NCBI GenBank assembly: GCA_031372705.1
Contig: JANMLV010000097.1
Span: forward strand, 1 to 64,000
Direction of reading: 5' to 3'
Source of the DNA: UBA7236 sp031372705
Lineage (GTDB): Bacteria > Bacteroidota > Bacteroidia > Chitinophagales > BACL12
DNA: 64,000 nucleotides
The translations under genes were made by a program, and so were the position numbers. The notes beneath the pieces were generated by a model. That model saw only the letters and a program-made list of their open reading frames with translations, was not told the origin of the DNA and did not search any database. This document shows positions 1 through 7,527 of this stretch, piece after piece (position 1 is the first letter of the stretch; every line of letters starts with the position of its first letter).

Positions 1-67
1 ACTTAAAGTATTTTTTATATACCAATTATTCTTACTTTTTACATGTCACATATTTTTCTTTTTATCT

Positions 68-75
68 TAATTTTG
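68..75 (+). promoter_or_regulatory. Possible -7 element before the carB half-gene
   Basis: TAATTTTG matches the Bacteroidota -7 consensus TAnnTTTG and lies 48 bp before the ATG at 124. No TTG is visible at the right distance upstream and the region is very T-rich, so a chance match is quite possible. If real, it would let the C-terminal CarB half be transcribed on its own. Confidence 0.25.
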
Positions 76-123
76 CCGTTCTTTTTATTTTATATGATCT
101 TGATGCTTCATGGAAGAAGATCA

Positions 124-1602
124 ATGTGGTTTTTAAAACAATATGAAGAATTATATACTTTAGAAAAAGAAATTTCTAAATTCAAAATCGATTCTTTACC
201 CAAAAATTTATTGCTCGAGGCCAAGCAAAAAGGTTTTGCCGACCGACAAATTGCCCACATGATGGGTTGCTTGGAAAGTCAAGTTTATAAACTTAGAGAA
301 GACATGAACATCAATAGAGTTTATAAATTGGTTGATACATGCGCAGCCGAATTCAAAGCATTGACACCATATTATTACTCGACATTCGAAGCAGAAATTG
401 AGTCAAAAGATGGTGAAAAATATGTTCACAACGAAAGTATTGTATCTGATAAAAAGAAAGTTGTTGTTTTGGGTTCAGGCCCAAACAGAATTGGGCAAGG
501 AATAGAATTTGACTATTCTTGCGTTCACGGTGTTTTGGCTGCCAAAGAATGTGGCTATGAAACCATCATGATTAATTGCAATCCAGAAACGGTTTCGACA
601 GATTTTGATACAGCAGATAAATTGTATTTTGAACCTGTTTTTTGGGAACATATTTATGATATTATCCGTCACGAAAAACCAGAAGGCGTTATTGTGCAAT
701 TAGGCGGACAAACAGCTTTGAAACTTGCCAAGCAACTGCATGAACGCGGTGTTAAAATTATTGGCACTTCTTATGACAACATGGATATTGCCGAAGATCG
801 CGGTAGGTTTTCCGATTTATTAAAAGAATTAGGAATTCCGTATCCTGAATATGGTGCAGCCACAAATGTTGAAGAAGCAACTGAAGTTGCACATCGCATT
901 GGTTATCCGGTGTTGGTGCGTCCGAGTTATGTGTTAGGCGGACAACGCATGCGGATTGTAATTAACGATGAAGAATTAGAGCGCAGTGTGATTGGCATTT
1001 TGAAACATTTTCCTGATAACCGCATTTTAATTGACCATTTTTTAGACAGAGCAGAGGAAGCGGAAATTGATGCTATTTGCGATGGGACCGACGTTCACGT
1101 AATGGGCATTATGGAACATATTGAACCGGCCGGAATTCACAGTGGTGATTCAAGTGCGGTATTGCCGCCATTTAATTTAAGCGCACATGTTATTGAGCAA
1201 ATGGAAGCTTATACTGTTAAAATTGCGCATGCATTAAATATTCGCGGATTAATAAATATTCAGTTTGCCATTAAGAATGAAAAGGTTTATGTGATTGAAG
1301 CAAATCCTCGTGCTTCGCGCACCACTCCATTTATAGCAAAGGCTTATCAAATACCATATTTAAATGTGGCAACAAAAGTAATGTTGGGATATAAAAAATT
1401 ATCTGATTTTACTTATGATAAAAAGTTGACCGGTTATGCCATTAAGGAACCTGTTTTCAGTTTCGATAAGTTTCCGAATGTAAATAAAGAACTAGGGCCT
1501 GAAATGAAATCGACAGGTGAAGCCATTAGGTTTATTGCCGATTTAACAGACCCTGCGTTTAGAGAAATGTATTCGAAAAAGAGCATGTATTTGAGTAGGT
1601 AG
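124..1602 (+). CDS. carB: Carbamoyl-phosphate synthase large subunit, C-terminal half (5'-truncated or split)
   Basis: This is the second half of CarB, which makes carbamoyl phosphate for pyrimidine and arginine synthesis. Family homology begins at WFLKQYEEL, the start of the oligomerisation domain, followed by the second ATP-grasp synthetase unit (GSGPNRIGQGIEFDY about residues 116-130, then GGQTALKLA). It ends at SKKSMYLSR without an MGS-like allosteric domain, an ending I recall from other Bacteroidota CarB proteins. About 440 N-terminal residues are absent. The reading frame stays open upstream to an ATG at 43, but bases 43-123 encode only hydrophobic residues unlike CarB, no frame of bases 1-120 looks like CarB, and a stop lies at 4-6. 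ATG 124 sits exactly where homology begins, behind a GGAAGAAG stretch. Either a split carB or a truncated gene; the choice is open. Confidence 0.85.
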   Translation: MWFLKQYEELYTLEKEISKFKIDSLPKNLLLEAKQKGFADRQIAHMMGCLESQVYKLREDMNINRVYKLVDTCAAEFKALTPYYYSTFEAEIESKDGEKYVHNESIVSDKKKVVVLGSGPNRIGQGIEFDYSCVHGVLAAKECGYETIMINCNPETVSTDFDTADKLYFEPVFWEHIYDIIRHEKPEGVIVQLGGQTALKLAKQLHERGVKIIGTSYDNMDIAEDRGRFSDLLKELGIPYPEYGAATNVEEATEVAHRIGYPVLVRPSYVLGGQRMRIVINDEELERSVIGILKHFPDNRILIDHFLDRAEEAEIDAICDGTDVHVMGIMEHIEPAGIHSGDSSAVLPPFNLSAHVIEQMEAYTVKIAHALNIRGLINIQFAIKNEKVYVIEANPRASRTTPFIAKAYQIPYLNVATKVMLGYKKLSDFTYDKKLTGYAIKEPVFSFDKFPNVNKELGPEMKSTGEAIRFIADLTDPAFREMYSKKSMYLSR

Positions 1603-1772
1603 GATGAGGGATGAGAGATTAACAATGAGGGATGAGTAATTAGTAGTGACTGCAAACCCGGATGGGAAGAATTTCGAGTGCTCAATTTTCGAATTGATGA
1701 GTGATGAGCAATGAGTAATGAGCTGTGACTGCAAACCCGGATGGGAAGGATTCCGATTGTTCAATTTTCGAA
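1603..1772. repeat. Heptamer array with a 48-bp direct repeat (cluster A)
   Basis: Directly after the carB stop codon, seven-base units of the form RATGAGN run from 1603 to 1651 (some degenerate) and again from 1696 to 1730. Each run leads into a 48-bp unit beginning GTGACTGCAAACCCGGATGG and ending TCAATTTTCGAA: copy one 1646-1693, copy two 1725-1772, differing at a few positions. The repeat period is 79 bp. No coding frame of interest crosses it. Confidence 0.8.
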
Positions 1773-1888
1773 TAATGAAAAATATATGCATTTAATCGCA
1801 TTTTACTTAACTCGCGCTAGCATACCTCTTCATTTTTCTCACTGATGATTTTCGAAGCAGTTGGCAATTTCGTTATAATTAGAATTAT

Positions 1889-1896
1889 TAACTTTG
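1889..1896 (+). promoter_or_regulatory. -7 promoter element for the small membrane protein
   Basis: TAACTTTG is a full match to TAnnTTTG, 21 bp before the ATG at 1918. The nearest upstream TTG (1861-1863) is 25 bp away, rather far, so only the -7 box is well supported. Confidence 0.5.
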
Positions 1897-1917
1897 TAAC
1901 CTGAATAAAATTCAAAC

Positions 1918-2103
1918 ATGTCTGATCTAGCCTGGGTAGCAATAATAATTATCGTTTATATGGTTGTAATTAAACCGATGATGCAAGGAATGGTAAATCA
2001 GCAGGGTAAAGGTAAATCAACACAGCCGAAAACGCCCGGCACGCCGCCACAAAAGCAGCAAGGAAAAGATGGTGATTATGTAGATTATGAGGAAGTGAAA
2101 TAA
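1918..2103 (+). CDS. Small single-pass membrane protein, DUF4834-like
   Basis: A 61-residue protein with one N-terminal membrane helix (about residues 3-20, WVAIIIIVYMVVI) and a hydrophilic Gln/Lys/Pro-rich tail ending GDYVDYEEVK. The helix plus the acidic DYVDYEEV tail resembles the Bacteroidota DUF4834 family as I remember it; no function is known for that family. It has its own -7 promoter element and is followed by a bidirectional terminator, so it is probably monocistronic. Confidence 0.65.
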   Translation: MSDLAWVAIIIIVYMVVIKPMMQGMVNQQGKGKSTQPKTPGTPPQKQQGKDGDYVDYEEVK

Positions 2104-2143
2104 AATGGAAAGCAGCAACAAATGTGGTAGTTAAATTGCATAA

Positions 2144-2177
2144 AAAAACCGGATACATAATTTAATATCCGGTTTTT
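2144..2177. terminator. Bidirectional intrinsic terminator
   Basis: A perfect 12-bp stem (2144-2155 with 2166-2177, core AACCGGATA/TATCCGGTT) with a 10-nt loop. The stem ends in A-runs on one side and T-runs on the other, so it can stop transcription from both the upstream small gene (+) and the beta-barrel gene (-). Confidence 0.85.
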
Positions 2178-2193
2178 AATTTTCTTAAATTAG

Positions 2194-2784
2194 TTATAAA
2201 CCAAGAGTAACACCTAATTTCAAGTAAGCAATATCATACCCAATTTCGGCAAAGGCACCAAGATTTTCACTGAACATGTATTTTCCACCTACGCTAAAAG
2301 CATAGTATAGGTTCATATAAGTGTCTGATTGATCCAAACTTCCATTCCAAAACGGGTCAGAATTAGTGTATTTATATGTTTGAGCCCATAATCCAAGACT
2401 TAAAGCACCATATAAATCTATATTTTCTGCATCTAAAATTAGGTGGTATGTGCCCCTTGCACCAATTACAAAATTTGACCATTTGTAATCCCATTCGTAG
2501 CCAACATAAGCATAGTTTGCATTTGCGGAGGAAAATCCAAGGAAGCCTCCAATGCCGATATTCCCAGGTCCAACTTCATCCATAATTCCTTTGTCATAAG
2601 ACAAGAATATCGTTGGCGTGCGACTATAATCTGAGCCTGACAAATAAGAATAGCTATAATACCCACCAAGGCCAATACCTACATTGAGATGTGAAACGCC
2701 TTCATAAAACACCTGTGAATTGGCTGATTTACTTGCTAATGTCATACTAATGACACTTAGAATAACTAAGAGTTTGTTTTTCAT
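2194..2784 (-). CDS. Outer-membrane beta-barrel protein, hypothetical
   Basis: A 196-residue protein with a signal peptide (MKNKLLVILSVISMTLASKS, cut near NSQ-VF) followed by alternating aromatic and glycine-rich strands (NVGIGLGGYYSYSYL, GALSLGLWAQTY, LGAFAEIGYDIAYLKLG), typical of small 8-strand Bacteroidota barrels. I chose the ATG at 2784 because it starts a proper signal peptide; the frame stays open to 2868 without such features. A TATATTTG promoter box lies 17 bp upstream. Substrate or partner cannot be told. Confidence 0.75.
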   Translation of the reverse strand: MKNKLLVILSVISMTLASKSANSQVFYEGVSHLNVGIGLGGYYSYSYLSGSDYSRTPTIFLSYDKGIMDEVGPGNIGIGGFLGFSSANANYAYVGYEWDYKWSNFVIGARGTYHLILDAENIDLYGALSLGLWAQTYKYTNSDPFWNGSLDQSDTYMNLYYAFSVGGKYMFSENLGAFAEIGYDIAYLKLGVTLGL

Positions 2785-2801
2785 AATAGTGTTGTTTGTT
2801 G

Positions 2802-2809
2802 CAAATATA
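2802..2809 (-). promoter_or_regulatory. -7 promoter element for the beta-barrel gene
   Basis: On the minus strand this reads TATATTTG, a full match to TAnnTTTG, 17 bp before the chosen ATG at 2784. It lies inside the upstream extension of the reading frame, which argues against translation starting at 2868. Confidence 0.5.
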
Positions 2810-2971
2810 TGACAAAAGTGCACCTCAAAAGTAAGGTTATCAACAAAAACGGAGGTGATTTTTGTCAAATGCTACACCATATCCATTGGCATTATATGGT
2901 CGCTATTGGGGTTTTTCGCAACAACAAAACAAACATGGCAAAATGTTGCATTGGTTGCAACATCCAAAAGC

Positions 2972-3265
2972 TTACTTAAACAGATTGCCCACTTTCTCTT
3001 TAATTGCTTTAGCGGCTTCCTCTGTTTTTTCAGCAACATCTTTTAGGACTTCTTGCGATTTTTCTTTCGCTTCCACTGCTGCATCCATAAATGTTTCTTT
3101 GAGGCTGTCTGAAAACTTTTCGCCATTGAGCATATTGTCTATCTGTGAATGGAGTGTTTTTGGCATCCTGTCTTTTAAATATTGAGCAACAGTTGCTATA
3201 CTTTGTGTCGCTTGTTCATCGCTAATGTTAGCTGTAGATTTTACTTTTTCGATTAAGTCGTTCAT
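2972..3265 (-). CDS. Small helical protein, hypothetical
   Basis: A 97-residue soluble protein. Residues 1-45 (MNDLIEKVKSTANISDEQA...) resemble a short helical domain common in small Bacteroidota proteins; residues 55-97 are an Ala/Glu/Lys-rich amphipathic helix (EAKEKSQEVLKDVAEKTEEA) recalling LEA- or apolipoprotein-like 11-residue repeats, often linked with stress but not proof of it. The start at 3265 is preferred over the open-frame start at 3442, because the added segment is low-complexity and AT-rich. Confidence 0.7.
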   Translation of the reverse strand: MNDLIEKVKSTANISDEQATQSIATVAQYLKDRMPKTLHSQIDNMLNGEKFSDSLKETFMDAAVEAKEKSQEVLKDVAEKTEEAAKAIKEKVGNLFK

Positions 3266-3530
3266 AGTATAGAATTTAAGTGTTAAATCATTTTTATTTA
3301 AAACAGGATAATTTTTTAATTGATTCCCTAAAATAGTCAAATAAATTAATTCTACCAAAAAAAAATTATGTTCTAATAGTTTGGCACATTGTTTAATAAT
3401 GGGATAAGGAAAATTATATTGGCATATGAGTAAAGATTCCACAATTTAAAACAATTGGTAAAACGCTAAACCCTTACGAACAAAGTGTTTCGGCTGATGG
3501 CACTATAGTTGCACCTCTATTTGTAAATTA
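3266..3530. other. Intergenic region between divergent genes
   Basis: AT-rich spacer of 265 bp with no RNA gene, repeat or convincing promoter. The nearest -7-like match for the plus-strand lipoprotein is TATAGTTG at 3504-3511, one base off consensus. Promoters for both flanking genes are expected here. Confidence 0.4.
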
Positions 3531-4316
3531 TTGTCTATGAAAACGTTAAAGATGAAACTAAGTTTACTTCCGGTTATTATAATCATGATAGTCGGATTCA
3601 CCTCATGTAGCGACAACTCTGAAAATAGCAGCGCAGCAAGAGTAAATATTTTTTTAACCGATGCGCCTGCAGATTACGATGCTGTTTACATTGATATTCA
3701 ATCGATTGAAATAATTTCAGATGCGGGCACGCATACGTATCCTTTATTAAATCCCGGCATATATGATTTACTGCAATTTAATAATGGGGTAGACACCTTA
3801 ATGATTTCTGAGGATGTTTCTCCGCGAACCGTTTCACAAATCAGATTAATTTTAGGTGATAACAATAGTGTAGTGGTTGATGGTATTACTTATCCATTAG
3901 CGACACCATCGGCACAAACTTCAGGCCTTAAATTAAATGTTCATTACACTTTTGAAGCAGGCCTAGTATATAACCTATGGTTAGATTTTGATGCAGAGCA
4001 GTCTATAGTTACAACCGGTGGTGGAGGCTATTCATTGAAACCTGTAATCAGGGTTTATACGGAAGTGGAATCGGGTGGTATTGCCGGTAATATTTTTCCA
4101 TTTGACGCTGCATACCATGTAAGTGCAATTACGCCAACCGATACTTTTGGAACAGCCATTAGTGGTGATGGCAGTTTTTTGATTGGAGGGCTGGTTGCAG
4201 GAACATATTCTGTTCAATTTTCAGCAGTTGCAGGATTTAGCGACATCACTATTCCGGGTGTTGTTGTTGCTAACGGCGCAATTACATCGACGGGAGAAAT
4301 TATTATACCGTTATAA
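3531..4316 (+). CDS. DUF4382 domain lipoprotein
   Basis: A 261-residue predicted lipoprotein. The signal sequence ends in a lipobox (IVGFTSC, Cys near residue 26), so it is probably anchored in the outer membrane. Residues 35-170 match the DUF4382 pattern: RVNIFLTDAPADYDAVYIDI, then the YDLLQFNNG and RLILGDNN segments. The last 80 residues look like a carboxypeptidase-regulatory/transthyretin-like fold (GGIAGNIFPFDAAYHVSA). Function unknown. ATGs at 3531, 3537 and 3546 are all possible; any keeps the lipobox. A terminator follows at once. Confidence 0.85.
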   Translation: MSMKTLKMKLSLLPVIIIMIVGFTSCSDNSENSSAARVNIFLTDAPADYDAVYIDIQSIEIISDAGTHTYPLLNPGIYDLLQFNNGVDTLMISEDVSPRTVSQIRLILGDNNSVVVDGITYPLATPSAQTSGLKLNVHYTFEAGLVYNLWLDFDAEQSIVTTGGGGYSLKPVIRVYTEVESGGIAGNIFPFDAAYHVSAITPTDTFGTAISGDGSFLIGGLVAGTYSVQFSAVAGFSDITIPGVVVANGAITSTGEIIIPL

Positions 4317-4332
4317 GTTCATTGGTACGCAT

Positions 4333-4371
4333 AAAAAAGCGGACTGTGCAAATTGCTCAGTCCGCTTTTTT
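4333..4371. terminator. Bidirectional intrinsic terminator
   Basis: A perfect 14-bp stem AAAAAAGCGGACTG / CAGTCCGCTTTTTT with an 11-nt loop, between the convergent lipoprotein gene and fumC. A- and T-runs on both sides allow it to act for both. Confidence 0.9.
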
Positions 4372-4387
4372 ATTTTATGGTTTAGAT

Positions 4388-5785
4388 TTAAATTTTACCA
4401 ACCATATTCATTGGTATAACCCATTCATCAAATTCTTCCGCAGTTAAATATCCTAATTCCACAGCAACCTGTTTTAAAGTTTTATTTTGTTTATGTGCAG
4501 TTTGTGCAATTTCGGCTGCTTTGTAGTAGCCGATTTTTGTGTTTAGTGCCGTAACAAGCATCAGAGAATTATCAACGTGCTTTTTAATATTGGCTTCAAT
4601 AGGTTCAATTCCTACAGCACAATTATCGTTAAATGATGTACATGCATCGCCAATTAATCGCGCACTGTGTAAGAAATTATAAATCATTAACGGTTTAAAT
4701 ACATTTAATTCAAAATGTCCTGTTGCGCCGCCAATGTTTATTGCTACATCGTTGCCCATAACTTGTGCAGCTACCATAGTTAGTGCTTCACATTGTGTTG
4801 GATTAACTTTTCCGGGCATAATAGATGAGCCCGGCTCGTTATCAGGAATATGAATTTCTCCAATACCACTTCTTGGCCCGCTCGATAGCATTCTAATATC
4901 GTTACCAATTTTCATTAACGAAACAGCAACCGTTTTTAAAGCGCCGTGTGCTTCAACAATGGCATCGTGCGCAGCCAATGCTTCAAATTTATTCTCAGCA
5001 GTAATAAATGGTAGTCCCGTTAATTGTGCAATATTTTTTGCCACTAAAACATCGTAACCATCCGGAGTATTTATTCCGGTGCCAACAGCTGTTCCGCCTA
5101 ATGCAAGTTCACTTAAGTGAGCTAGTGAATTATTAATTGCCTTTAACCCGTGGCTCAATTGCGCAACATAACCACTCATTTCTTGTCCCAATGTTAATGG
5201 CGTTGCATCCATAAAATGTGTGCGGCCAATTTTCACAACATGCATAAATGCCTTTGATTTAGCATCTAATGTGTCGCGTAATTTTGTAATACCCGGAATG
5301 GTATTTTCCATTAAAATTTTATACGCAGCTATATGCATTGCTGTTGGGAAAGTATCGTTCGACGATTGTGATTTATTTACATCATCGTTCGGGTGAATAG
5401 ATTTTTTTTCATCCATCAAACTACCGCCCATAATTACGTGACCGCGATAAGCAACAACCTCATTCATGTTCATATTGCTTTGTGTACCGCTACCGGTTTG
5501 CCATACTACAAGTGGAAACTGATCGTTTAATTTACCTGCAAGTATTTCATCGCATACAATGCCAATCATATCGCTCTTTTCTTTATCGAGCACACCGAGT
5601 TGGTTATTAGTAATTGCTGCAGCTTTTTTCAAGTAAGCAAATGCAGCAATAATTTCTTTCGGCATTTTATTAATATCCTGCGCAATAGGAAAATTCATAA
5701 TTGAACGCTGTGTTTGCGCGCCCCAATAAACATCGGCCGGTACATCAACCACGCCCATGGTATCTTTTTCTTTACGGTAGTTCAT
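4388..5785 (-). CDS. fumC: Class II fumarate hydratase
   Basis: A 465-residue cytosolic enzyme of the TCA cycle that interconverts fumarate and malate. The fumarase/aspartase signature GSSIMPGKVNP lies about residues 317-327, with further family blocks GSGTQSNMNMNEV, HPNDDVNKSQSSNDTFPTA and GRTHFMDATPLTLGQE (a TH.QDA-like block). The last two mark FumC against aspartate ammonia-lyase, though ASPA and FUMC are close relatives. Length is normal. I start at MNYRKEKD (5785); the open frame adds 11 residues that lack homology. Next gene downstream on the other strand is a lipoprotein, so no operon is evident. Confidence 0.95.
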   Translation of the reverse strand: MNYRKEKDTMGVVDVPADVYWGAQTQRSIMNFPIAQDINKMPKEIIAAFAYLKKAAAITNNQLGVLDKEKSDMIGIVCDEILAGKLNDQFPLVVWQTGSGTQSNMNMNEVVAYRGHVIMGGSLMDEKKSIHPNDDVNKSQSSNDTFPTAMHIAAYKILMENTIPGITKLRDTLDAKSKAFMHVVKIGRTHFMDATPLTLGQEMSGYVAQLSHGLKAINNSLAHLSELALGGTAVGTGINTPDGYDVLVAKNIAQLTGLPFITAENKFEALAAHDAIVEAHGALKTVAVSLMKIGNDIRMLSSGPRSGIGEIHIPDNEPGSSIMPGKVNPTQCEALTMVAAQVMGNDVAINIGGATGHFELNVFKPLMIYNFLHSARLIGDACTSFNDNCAVGIEPIEANIKKHVDNSLMLVTALNTKIGYYKAAEIAQTAHKQNKTLKQVAVELGYLTAEEFDEWVIPMNMVGKI

Positions 5786-5868
5786 TTGTTTGAAATTATT
5801 TAATAAGCAGAAGCACAATGGTTAGCAGTAAGTTAATTTATTAGTCGCCAACCCTTTGCTAATTTTGA

Positions 5869-6435
5869 TTAAACAGTCATTATTTCTTGTTCTTTTACTG
5901 AGAGGTGTTTTTCAACTTCTGCAATAAATCTGTCGGTGAGTTTTTGTACTTGGTCTTCACCATCTTTACCCATGTCTTCCGGCAAGCCGTCTTTAATAAG
6001 TTTTTTAATTTCTTCGTTGGCATCTTTTCTGAAGTTACGAATTACCACTTTTGTGCTTTCGCCCATGTGTTTAATTTGTTTTACCAGGTCGCGCCTTCTT
6101 TCTTCAGTGAGAGGTGGCATAATTAAGCGTATTACATCTCCATTATTAACCGGAGTTAATCCGATGTTTGCAGCAAGAATTGCTTTTTCTATTTCGCCAA
6201 GCATTTTTTTATCCCAAGCCTGAATAGTAATTGTTCGTGCGTCAGGAATCGACAAGTTGCTTACTTGGCTAAGAGGAGATTGTGCACCGTAATACTCCAC
6301 TCTGATGTTATCTAAAATGGCAACACTTGCCCTACCGGCTCTTACGTGTGACAATTCAACTTCAAGATGTTTGATAGATTTTTGCATGCTGTCCAGAGCC
6401 ATTTCAATGGTTAAACTAAGTTCATCTTCGTGCAT
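5869..6435 (-). CDS. frr: Ribosome recycling factor
   Basis: A 188-residue RRF, which with EF-G splits post-termination ribosomes. Hallmarks include the helix with VRAGRASVAILDNIRVEYYG, the domain II strand PDARTITIQAWDKKMLGEIEKAI and PPLTEERRRDLVKQIK. Length is normal for the family (about 185). It follows pyrH by 29 bp in the same direction, the order found in many bacteria, so the two are likely cotranscribed. Confidence 0.98.
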   Translation of the reverse strand: MHEDELSLTIEMALDSMQKSIKHLEVELSHVRAGRASVAILDNIRVEYYGAQSPLSQVSNLSIPDARTITIQAWDKKMLGEIEKAILAANIGLTPVNNGDVIRLIMPPLTEERRRDLVKQIKHMGESTKVVIRNFRKDANEEIKKLIKDGLPEDMGKDGEDQVQKLTDRFIAEVEKHLSVKEQEIMTV

Positions 6436-6464
6436 ATTTGTAAGATTTTATTTATCTGTATTTT

Positions 6465-7181
6465 TTATTTTCCTGTTACCAATGTACCAACATTATTCCC
6501 ATGAATTAATTGTTCAAGGTTGCCCTTTTTGTTCATATCGAATACAATTATTGGCAAATTATTTTCTTCGCATAAAGTAAATGCGGTCATGTCCATAACA
6601 TTTAAGTTACGAGAAATTACTTCTCTGAATGAAATGGTATCAAATTTAGTAGCTGTAGGGTCTTTTTCAGGGTCTGCTGTATAAACGCCATCAACTCTTG
6701 TGCCTTTTAAAATAACATCGGCTTCCACTTCAACGGCGCGTAAACTTGCAGCTGTATCGGTAGTAAAATATGGATTACCTGTTCCGGCTCCAAATATTAC
6801 AATTCGGCCTTTTTCAAGATGTCGCACTGCGCGGCGGCGAATATAGGGCTCACAAATTTGCTCCATTTTTATGGCCGACAACATTCTTGTATACAAACCA
6901 ACGTTTTCGAGTGCACTCTGCAATGCCATACCATTTATTACTGTTGCCAGCATTCCCATATAATCGCCTTGGGCGCGATCGATACCCGAACCAACTCCGC
7001 TCATACCTCTGAAAATATTTCCACCACCTATAACAATAGCAATTTGAACACCGGCTTCCGCTGCTGTTTTAATTTCCATTGCATATTCTTTTAAACGGGC
7101 CGGGTCGATACCGAAGTTTTGGTTGCCCATCAGCGCTTCACCGCTGAGCTTTAGAAGTATTCGCTTGTATTTGAGACTCAT
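6465..7181 (-). CDS. pyrH: Uridylate kinase
   Basis: A 238-residue UMP kinase of the amino acid kinase fold, making UDP in pyrimidine synthesis. Seen: LLKLSGEALMG near the N terminus, the glycine loop VIGGGNIFRG about residues 48-57, GTGNPYFTTDTAA for nucleotide binding, and the VDGVYTADPEKDP segment. The start at 7181 gives the usual SLKYKRILLKLSG beginning and lies 5 bp after a perfect -7 box, so the mRNA may be leaderless. Leads the pyrH-frr pair. Confidence 0.97.
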   Translation of the reverse strand: MSLKYKRILLKLSGEALMGNQNFGIDPARLKEYAMEIKTAAEAGVQIAIVIGGGNIFRGMSGVGSGIDRAQGDYMGMLATVINGMALQSALENVGLYTRMLSAIKMEQICEPYIRRRAVRHLEKGRIVIFGAGTGNPYFTTDTAASLRAVEVEADVILKGTRVDGVYTADPEKDPTATKFDTISFREVISRNLNVMDMTAFTLCEENNLPIIVFDMNKKGNLEQLIHGNNVGTLVTGK

Positions 7182-7186
7182 TGAGG

Positions 7187-7194
7187 CAAAGTTA
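7187..7194 (-). promoter_or_regulatory. -7 promoter element for pyrH-frr
   Basis: On the minus strand TAACTTTG lies only 5 bp before the pyrH ATG. In this phylum transcription starts a few bases after the box, which puts the RNA start at or very near the start codon. No TTG is seen at standard spacing. Confidence 0.55.
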
Positions 7195-7238
7195 ATACTT
7201 ATCATTAAGAGATAACAGACTGAATGCGGAATAATTAG

Positions 7239-7527
7239 CCAATTAGCGAATTAGCAAATTAGCTAATTAAAACAGCCAATGAACAGCCGGAGCAGCCAAT
7301 TTGCTAATGTGCTAATTAGCTGATTAGCTAATGTAACAGCCGGAGCAGCCAATGTGCTAATGTGCTAATGTGCTAATTAGCTGATTAGCTGATTAGCTAA
7401 TGTAACAGCCGGAGCAGCCAATGTGCAAATGTTACCAATGTACCGATGAACCAATTAAACAGCCGGGCTAATTAATGCGCTGATGTGGTTTCTTGCCAAT
7501 TAGCTAATTTGCTAATTAGCTAATTAG
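7239..7527. repeat. Octamer-based, inverted-repeat-bounded element (cluster B)
   Basis: About 290 bp built from 8-bp units related to AATGTGCT and AATTAGCT, interrupted three times by the 19-mer AACAGCCGGAGCAGCCAAT (7282-7300, 7335-7353, 7404-7422). The ends carry a perfect 20-bp inverted repeat: AATTAGCAAATTAGCTAATT at 7249-7268 and its reverse complement at 7498-7517, extending imperfectly to about 30 bp. The right end overlaps the stop codon (7524-7526) of the membrane hydroxylase gene. No transposase inside; it looks like a miniature element. Confidence 0.8.

Noticed and set aside
43..123. N-terminal membrane helix of the CarB half-protein
   Set aside because: The hydrophobic segment is simply T-rich sequence upstream of the family homology; an ATG at the homology boundary fits better.
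2785..2868. Longer N terminus for the beta-barrel gene
   Set aside because: It would place the signal peptide internally and cover the TATATTTG promoter box.
2855..3185. Plus-strand ORFs of 63 and 107 residues
   Set aside because: They run antisense through the small helical protein gene, which has normal codon structure and composition.
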